Shown: positions 57,058 to 64,000 of the stretch, piece after piece
Numbering within the stretch: the stretch's first letter is position 1
How the letters are laid out: each line of letters starts with the position of its first letter
NCBI GenBank assembly: GCA_964059195.1
Contig: CAXKWD010000011.1
Coordinates: 11,130,451 to 11,194,450 of the forward strand
Direction: 5' to 3'
DNA: 64,000 nt
From: Ectobius pallidus
Taxonomy: Eukaryota > Arthropoda > Insecta > Blattodea > Ectobiidae
Translations under genes and position numbers: made by a program
The notes under the pieces: model-generated
Database searches by the model: none
The model's input: the letters and a program-made list of their open reading frames with translations, nothing else
Told to the model about the DNA's origin: nothing

Positions 57058-59020
57058 TATCCGGTGAAGAGTACAGGTCAAGTGAAGCTCGTTGTTATGC
57101 AGTTTTCTCCAGTCCCCATTTTCATCCCTTTTATGCCCAAATATTTTTCTATGCACCCTGTTGTCGAACACCCGCAGGTTATATTCTTTCTGATCAATAA
57201 GCGGCCATGTCTCGCATCCATAAAAATACAACCGGCAGGATAATAGTCTTATAAATCTTTGTTTTTAGATTTCTGGACAGAAGGCGAGAAGATAAGAGTT
57301 TCTGAACTGCATAAAAACAAACATTTCCTGATTTAAGTTGAGATTTAACTTCTGCCTTAATATTATTTGTGTCTGTAATTATTGCTCCCAGATATTTGAT
57401 TTTTTCCACTTATTCGAACGATTTACCGTCTATTCTAATATTTTGTAGAGCATTATTTTGACGTTCCATGACGAAATACTTAGTTTTTTCTGTATTAATT
57501 TCCAATCCAACATTTCTGCAGGCATCAAAAATACTTTCTGCATTTCTCTCGATTGTGTTTATGTCATCTCCTAACAAGCATCTGCATAAGCTAATATCGG
57601 GTGACTGCCATTAATTCTAGGCGTACCTTGTTTTCCTTAACTTTCCTCATAGCATATTCCAAAGCGAAATTAAAAAGTAAAGGCGATAGTGCGTCTCCTT
57701 GCTTCAAGCCGCTTCTAATGGTAAACCTATGTGATATAAATTTCCCTACCCTGACTGCTATAGGTTTCAGACACATTTTGATCAGCCTAACTAACTTTTT
57801 TGATATCCCATAATCAATTAGGGTATTGTATAGTTTGTCTCGCCTAACGGAATCATATGCTTTTAAAAATATATGTATAGCTGGTGAACAGACTTATTAT
57901 ATTGCCATTTTTTCTCCAAGATTTGGCGAATACAAAATAAATGATTAATGGTTGATCTATTTCGCCTAAATCCACATTGGTGATCTCCAATGATTTCGTC
58001 CGCATACGGGGTTAATCTTGACAGCAGTATAGGGCCTATTAGATTGAATTTTGTATGATGTTGATAAGAGAGAAATTCCTCGATAGTTATTACCAGGCTT
58101 TAAAACTTAGTGCCCGAACCCACAGAGGGAGATGATTCCAGTTACCAACAACCTGAGTATAGGGGGTGGGGGCGATTGCGTAGGCTGATAAGACAGTCAT
58201 TCATAGTAGTACTGAGAAGTCAATGCGCTCGTAGTACGATGCCTCTCAAATTGGTCAACAGTGTACCTTGTCATTATGCGTGTTTATAAATTTATAATAC
58301 GTGTTCGGAATACCGAAAGTAAAGTATTCTAAAATGCAAACATATATTGAAACATTTGGGAGGGACTATTACACACAAACAGGAGAACATATCGTTTTGC
58401 ATGCTTCTAATGTGAGTTTAGAGAATGAGAAGTTATTTTGTGGTCTTCCTATACCTGTAATCCGCTTTGTTTACTATCACGTGAACTAGCATATGGTAGC
58501 TAGCGCATACGCCGAGCAAAGTCTGTACAGTACAGTTGCTGTTAACATATTCGATCGGGCACTAAGTTTTAAAGCCTGGTTATTACATTCGGTTCTATCT
58601 CCCTTTTTATGGATCGGTATAATACTGTAGTAGATTCTTTCCATTCCTTTGCAATTCCTCCTTTCTCCAAATAACAATAATTAGTTTATGGATCTCTGCG
58701 TTTAATCTATCCCCACCTGCGTTCATTAATTCTGCTGGGATTTGGTCAACGCCTGGAGATTTTTGAGTTTTTAGTTTACCTATAGTTGTTTCTATTTCTG
58801 TTAGAGTTGGTTCAGCAACCATCGGCTCTGCTGTGAGTATTTCACTTTATACACTTTGGACATCTCCATGTACATTTAGTAATTGATTAAAGAAATTTTT
58901 CCACGTATTCAAAATATTATTCGGAGCCGCGAGTATAGTACCATCATTTTCCTTAATTATGTTTATTCTAGGTTGAAAACCTTTCTTTAACTCATTTATT
59001 CCCTTGTAGAGATCCCTAAC
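57058..59020 (-). pseudogene. RTE-like LINE (family A), reverse copy with MITE insertion
   Basis: Read in reverse: VRDLYKGINELKKGFQPRIN and TLTEIETTIGKLKTQKSPGV-D-Q-I-P-A-E-L before the RT (58822-58660), then after the 487-bp insertion the RT with GLKQGDALSPLLFNFALEYA (57700), and the tail YGCETWPLIDQKEYNLRVFD. Several deletions and frameshifts; the Y-A-D-D box is deleted near 57580. It includes sequence upstream of the RT not seen in the other copies. Confidence 0.85.
58093..58579 (+). mobile_element. Element with 25-bp perfect TIRs and a zinc-finger-like frame
   Basis: Ends CCAGGCTTTAAAACTTAGTG and its perfect inverse (25 bp in all), flanked by TTATTA (58087-58092, 58580-58585) within the LINE. 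Inside, 58301-58489 encodes IPKVKYSKMQTYIETFGRDY, Y-T-Q-T-G-E-H-I and EKLFCGLP. This looks like the start of a transposase of the type that gave rise to CGGBP1. The rest is deleted. Superfamily assignment is tentative. Confidence 0.75.
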
Positions 59021-59029
59021 TAAAAAATG

Positions 59030-59410
59030 AACTATTAATGTTAAATGAATGATGTAGATAGTGTTGTTCTTATGATATTAACAAATATCCAGAAAAATAA
59101 TTTCTCAGAAATATTGATATTTGCGGAAGTTATCAAGGAAACGGCATTTACATGAAACGTGGCTGCCATTTTGAGTCTATAATTACCAGCAACTGTAACA
59201 GTTTTATTAATTTTGAAAATAGTATGCAATTGTAGAAGTAGTCAGTAAAGAATATGTAGGTTGCAAGATTGTAGAGAAATTCATTGCTAAGGGGGGAAAA
59301 GTGAAATTCACCTATTTCTCACCTTTGAATTTCACCGAAAACTGTATATCCCCCTTAATAATTCAATGATAGGCTGAGTTTTGTATATGTAGATTACATT
59401 TTATTCGTTA
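59030..59410. other. Stretch without recognised features
   Basis: AT-rich sequence with a small imperfect palindrome at 59287-59370 (CTAAGGGGG... CCCCCTTAA). Nothing else recognised. Confidence 0.35.
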
Positions 59411-59418
59411 AACAGTTA

Positions 59419-59674
59419 TTAAAAATGCAACTCATGACTTGCAACTCTGGATAAATTCCCTGCGAATTCCAAGTCACTCGTGGCATAATAATTCCCTTTC
59501 TGTCCTTTCGCATCTCTGTCTGAAACTTCATCTTCTATTTCAGCATCCTCATTCTCTGAATCCAAACCTTCAAAATGTATTTCACCTTCACCTTCATCAT
59601 TACTATAATTTATTATCCCCATAACTTTATCTAAATATCTGAGATTTTCCAAATTAAAACCTTCAACTTTCCGT
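59419..59674 (-). pseudogene. Acidic protein fragment, unrecognised
   Basis: A 77-codon reverse-strand frame with INYSNDEGEGEIHFEGLDSE, NEDAEIEDEVSDRD and GQKGNYYATSDLEFAGN. Acidic N-terminal regions of this sort occur in piggyBac-type transposases, but no catalytic part was found. A SINE is inserted just upstream (59688). A TTAA at 60222-60225 beside GCGGGGTCAAG could be the old left end of a piggyBac-like element. Identification is weak. Confidence 0.3.
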
Positions 59675-59687
59675 CCCGACGTGGTTA

Positions 59688-59937
59688 GAAACTAACTCCA
59701 TGACTTTACATCCCTGAATGGATTAGGCCTACCATCCGACCGCTGCATCATCTACCATAGGCAGATGGTAGGATTGGGGGGCATGTGGTTGTCATGCCGA
59801 CACCCACGGCCGTTAATGATGGTCTCCGTGACCGGAGCCGCTACTTCTCTATCAAGTAGCGCCTCAGTTTGAATCACGAGACTGAGTGGACCCCGTTCCA
59901 GATTGTCTTAACCTCAGAAAAATCCGAGAAGGTGTCC
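59688..59937 (-). mobile_element. tRNA-SINE family 1, 5'-truncated
   Basis: A perfect 13-bp duplication CCCGACGTGGTTA (59675-59687, 59938-59950) flanks 250 bp. The reverse complement is family-1 body (GGGTGTCGGCATGACAACCA, CGTGATTCAAACTGAGG) but ends before the tRNA head. Confidence 0.92.
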
Positions 59938-60463
59938 CCCGACGTGGTTACACCTTACATGTTACACTAGAACCAACAATGCTTGCTAGAATAAGTGAAA
60001 AACACAAGGCAGCCAACATGAAACTCTCTACATGCCTACATGATCGTATGAGGCATGCGATGCTGAGGGACCCCAACCTAAATGCCATTTTTTATAACTT
60101 TATTAATAGAAAATGTTACTGTTTTATGGCAATAAACTTAAATACATTAAATATTTCAATTGTGAAAACTAACAAGTTGAATATTGGGGTCGAGCTTGAC
60201 CCCGCTTAGCAGTAGTAAGGTTAACTGCGAGTTACACATTATATGATTGATTTTATACAAATTACTACCCAGTAGCTAGTTATTTACCTAAATTTCATTT
60301 TAAAATAACTACCAACAAATGAGTTTTAGACATTGACCCTAAGGAAGCTTAAAGCTTGCCTTGAACAACTAGATTTAATTCTTTGGGCGCCCATACCCGG
60401 GGCAGAGGAGCCGCGGCCCCCCAGCTCTCAGGGGAAGGAAAAAATATGTATTGATAATTATAT

Positions 60464-60670
60464 AAGATTTGAACTTTTCTCGGCGAATAGTACATACGCG
60501 TTCTTCACAGGCTGACAGCCGAGTCAAGGGTTTGATAAACTCCGAGCTTTCGGACTCCATATCTCTGAGTCCTTCTTCTGGGAAAGTAGAAGAAGGACTC
60601 AGAGATATGGAGTCCGAAAGCTCGGAGTTTATCAAACCCTTGACTCGGCTGTCAGCCTGTGAAGAACGCT
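60464..60670. repeat. Insertion with a perfect 82-bp-arm palindrome
   Basis: Bases 60498-60579 and 60588-60669 are exact reverse complements (82 bp) around an 8-base loop GGGAAAGT. The whole segment is bordered by a 19-bp direct repeat TATGTATTGATAATTATAT (60445-60463, 60671-60689). Both strands keep an open frame through it (peptides with DMESESSEFIKPLTRLSACE), as expected for a palindrome of open sequence. I do not recognise the peptide. Confidence 0.95.
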
Positions 60671-61158
60671 TATGTATTGATAATTATATTCAGATGTTTT
60701 TCTTTTAGGACAATTATTTAAAAGTAAGAAGGGGCATAAAAAGTTTACAGAAGTTTTACCAAATTGACAACATGGAAGCAGAATTCACAGTGGATTAGGA
60801 AAGGGGGGTCCAGGGGGTCTGGGCCCCTAAAAATCAAAACCTAAAATTCTATTTTTGTATTTAAAAATATTTATTGAATTAAACAAGTTGTGCTGGTGTG
60901 TCTGATATATTATAACAGTTATTTTGTTTTCATAACATAATGAGTACATGTTCCATTGTTCCATTTGTTATTTAACTTTTCTTATAAATAGTAATAAGTA
61001 CTATAACTTAGGTAACGATTTCTGGTTTACGTTGGCATGTCTTAGAGTATGGTAAACAAATTTGCTTACTAGTTTTTCAGTGCTAGAATAGAGTAAAATG
61101 TTATTTTCATTAGTTCAATATTTAAACATTTTCCGAGGGTGGACCCCCGACGTAGGTA

Positions 61159-61556
61159 TAGTGCAGTTACTCATTGGATGGCCAGTCGGCTTCAAAGATT
61201 TCGGTTTTTTTTTATGTTAACTGATCTGACTAAATCGGTCTTGGGCTTCCGCTTTCCAAAACAAAAGCAACGTTGCAATATTCTCTCATTGTTATCACTG
61301 ACCTCAGTTCTTCCTTCGCTTTATTCAATTCACACGTGTTACTGTTTACTGTAACTTGATCTTGCAACCATGCATTTCACTCCACGCGGAGTAGACGAGT
61401 AGCTGTCAAAATCGCCACAGGACATTCTTAGATTTTGATTGGCTGGGGTAACTAGCTGATTGGTGCGGTAAAACAAAGAACATGGTTTGAGCTGTCGGAA
61501 AACTTTTCCTCCTAACGAAAGGAAGCCGCCTGGGTATGCAATGAGTAACTGGGCTA
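61159..61556. mobile_element. TA-flanked MITE (CAGTTACTCATTG)
   Basis: Ends TAGTGCAGTTACTCATTG and, from the right, TAGCCCAGTTACTCATTG, with TA duplicated (61157-61158, 61557-61558) inside a GGTAACG site that is intact in sister tandem units. The 398-bp element has no coding remnant. It is Tc1/mariner-like by target site. Confidence 0.82.
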
Positions 61557-62328
61557 TAACGATTTCTTGTTTACGTTGAAATGTCTTAGAGAGTAGGGTA
61601 AACAAATTTGCTAGCTATTTTTTAATGCTAAAATAGCGTAAAATGTGATTTTCATTAGTTCAATATTTAAACATTTTCCGGGGGTGGACCCCCCACTTAG
61701 GTAATGATTTGTTATTCACATTGGCATGTCTTAGAGTATGGTAAACAAATTTGCTTACTAGTTTTTCAGTGCTAAAATAGCGTAAAATGTTATTTTCATT
61801 AGTTCAATATTTAAACATTTTCCGGGGGTGGTGGAGGGTATTCCACCATACCCCCAAACCCCCCGGCACTTTTGACCCTCCCCGAAATTATTTTCTGGCT
61901 ACGTCATTATTGCACTTATTGATATACTGTTACTAAGTGGCCCAAGACGTTAAAGCGACAAAAAATAAATTAATTAAAAAAATTACCCCCCCTATAAAAT
62001 ATCATATGGGCGCCCTTGTTTGATTCCACTGCACACTTTTTCCAATAATATTTTGTAAAGCCTAATTTAATCATTATTCAAATAAATTAAGTTTCTCTAG
62101 GATACAGTGCATATTTGAATAACTTAATTGAATTCGATTTTCAATGAAGAAGTATTGTAAATATTGACTTCCGTGAACAAAAAATAGTTTCCATCACAGT
62201 CTAGGCTGTCCATGTTTTTGTATGCATGCCCTACATTAGCATTGATAGGCCTACATAGTCCATCGGTGTGCGTCACATATTTATAGACTCACCGGCATAT
62301 AAAAGCAGGAAGTACACAATCCTCGTGA

Positions 62329-62433
<105 letters not shown>

Positions 62434-63072
62434 TAGGGTTCGGATATTTATGACATGTTATATTTTTATCCCGACATCCATTCTCCCCGCAAACACAAAT
62501 TAAACATGAATTACACATTTGTTGTCCTAATCGGACCGTTTTTATTTTGCATATAAAGTCATATTTTGGTCATTTTCGTGGTCTTGGTTAGGTCATATTT
62601 GTAATTTAACGTATTATTTCGGTTATAAATTAGGTAAAAGAGCACAATTGTGCAGTATGTGCAGTAAATTGTCAACTTAATTGTTTTGTAACTGAAATGT
62701 GAAGGGACAACAACAAGTTATAGCACAATTACCTCTTCCTTCTTGTTGTTAACAACTTCCAATAGAAATGTTTTTAAAATATTTTCAGTTCACATTTGCA
62801 GTGGTATCTGGAAACATTAACAGATTAGAAGTCCTTTACAAGTTAAACTGTAAATCACCTGCAAAATTGTTAAAAAGTGATTATCTAATTGAATTCATGT
62901 GATGTATTAATTTAGTGCCATTAAACGTTTTAAGCTGGAACATTTATTTTTAGAAAATACGTTCTTTTATGAGGTCATATTTGGGGCTTTTGTGTCATAT
63001 TTAGTCACTTTTAAGGTTATATTTGCAGTCATGTTTTCCACTTTTTAGGTCATATAGGCTACATCCGAACCC

Positions 63073-63074
<2 letters not shown>
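62434..63074. mobile_element. AT-rich hAT-like element inside (AAT)n
   Basis: Ends TAGGGTTCGGATATTTATGA and, from the right, TAGGGTTCGGATGTAGCCTA are inverted repeats. Both sides are (AAT)n, so it split one microsatellite. The exact duplication cannot be read there, but an 8-bp ATAATAAT-type one fits. The interior repeats GTCATATTT motifs like the element at 39596. Confidence 0.8.

Positions 63075-63129
<55 letters not shown>
63075..63129 (+). repeat. (AAT)n microsatellite, right block
   Basis: About 18 units, the continuation of the array at 62331 beyond the inserted element. A sequence beginning CAGGGCCCGGATTCTAATGA follows at 63132, like one end of a related element; its other end was not found. 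Confidence 0.95.
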
Positions 63130-63464
63130 CAGGGCCCGGATTCTAATGACATGTCATCTTTTTATTGATGCGGCATAGACATTGCCAACTTGTAGATAAA
63201 TCCTAATCGTGGCCTCTTTATTATAGAAATGCATTTTTATTAGGTCTTTTTTTGTCATTTTATGCAATTTTATATTTTTAGGGCATTTATTTCAATTTTG
63301 CGTCATTATTTTGTCATTTTCGTGTCATTTGCTTCCTTATTTAGTCATTTTCATGTACTTTCATTGAGTGTACTTTTTTTTCGTCGCTAGCGGTGCTGCT
63401 TTGAAGTGTTGTTTGTTTAATGCAAGAAGGAAAAATTCGGCGTTAAAGTATTGTCATGTCTCAA

Positions 63465-63646
63465 CAGTGGCGGACGCAGAGGGGGGGACTGGGGGGATAG
63501 ATCCCCCCCCCCCCGAAATTTGAAAAAAATGCACTCTTAAGTGGCCAGTTTTATAAACTAATTATATATGTAAGTTAATTAATTTTTTTAGTATTCTTTC
63601 TACCTATTCAAATCCCCCCCGAAAAAAAATTCTGCGTCCGCCACTG
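63465..63646. mobile_element. hAT MITE (CAGTGGCGGACGCA), copy 2
   Basis: A perfect duplication TGTCTCAA (63457-63464, 63647-63654) flanks 182 bp with TIR CAGTGGCGGACGCAGA. Nearly identical to 32055-32240, including GTGGCCAGTTTTATAAACTA. Confidence 0.95.
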
Positions 63647-64000
63647 TGTCTCAATCGGAAATGAGAATCAAAGAAACGCCAAAATTTTGTATTATACTAC
63701 TATTGTCATTAGATTGACTTGGCACCAGAGTCTGCCACCTGCTTGGATTTCAGAGTGCAAACTACTGTTTACCCCCAAAAAAACAACAATATAATCGAGC
63801 AGACCACAAAAGAAAATGCCGAAGTTTGACTCGCCAGTGCATCAGTTATAATACCAGTATAAATTTCCGTGAGAAAAGAGCATTCACAACATTACAGTTA
63901 TGTACAGTTTTTACAATTATGTACAAATTAGTCTATACAATAATGTGTACAATTATAATTATGTGTAATTAGTGTATACAATAATATTTTTTTTATAAAT

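Larger units (their letters stand above)
60382..62018 (-). mobile_element. hAT-like element (CAAGGGCGCCCATA), reverse copy
   Basis: The reverse of the element at 42181-43860. The right TIR, read in reverse, is CAAGGGCGCCCATATG; the left end is TTTGGGCGCCCATACC. Flanks TTTAATTC and TTTGATTC (seven of eight). It contains the same ~137-bp tandem units, a hairpin insertion at 60464-60670 and a TA-flanked MITE at 61159-61556. Confidence 0.88.

Overview
This is an animal nuclear-genome window, AT-rich and full of transposable elements. The best guess is a large-genome insect such as a cockroach or another polyneopteran. That guess rests on an intron-containing arthropod-like host gene, tRNA-headed SINEs, RTE-like LINEs ending in (GTAA)n, and many hAT, mariner, Tc1, Kolobok, Harbinger and Penelope remnants. 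No prokaryotic or organellar features were seen. The species is an inference.

Host gene: the only convincing cellular gene is on the + strand, as three exons (2379-2639, 8365-8425, 11791-12005). They encode the middle and C-terminus of a YJU2B/CCDC130 (CWC16-family) pre-mRNA splicing factor. The phases agree and the stop is at 12003-12005. The N-terminal exons lie upstream of the window. The introns carry LINE relics, a two-copy 331-bp tandem duplication, a long-TIR MITE, a minisatellite and a hAT MITE 65 bp before the last exon. A possible alternative last exon lies at 15014-15146.

12.9-22 kb: a degenerate mariner-like element; an R1/Jockey-like LINE relic split by a nearly complete Kolobok (THAP) transposon with TTAA target sites, whose transposase is broken by one stop and one frameshift; a tRNA-SINE; and a LINE ORF1 fragment.

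22-35 kb: a ~50-bp minisatellite interrupted by a palindromic MITE; several fold-back mariner derivatives; many short hAT MITEs with 8-bp target-site duplications and internal G runs; and a Penelope-like relic with RT and GIY-YIG segments that holds three nested MITEs.

37-49 kb: a SINE; a full-length but broken Tc1 transposon; a 6.26-kb hAT-like outer element (39435-45690) that encloses a nest of hATs up to four levels deep, plus mariner and SINE insertions; and a Harbinger element with nuclease and MADF-like genes, its nuclease gene interrupted by a hAT.

49-64 kb: a homopurine tract; several copies of one RTE-like LINE in both orientations, carrying hAT and SINE insertions; hAT and mariner relics; a hAT-like element containing a perfect 82-bp-arm hairpin; an AT-rich element inserted in an (AAT)n microsatellite; and a final hAT MITE.

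Apart from the YJU2B exons, essentially all recognisable coding sequence is decayed transposon. The value of the window lies in its well-dated nesting order (clear target-site duplications), its palindromic mariner derivatives and the perfect hairpin.
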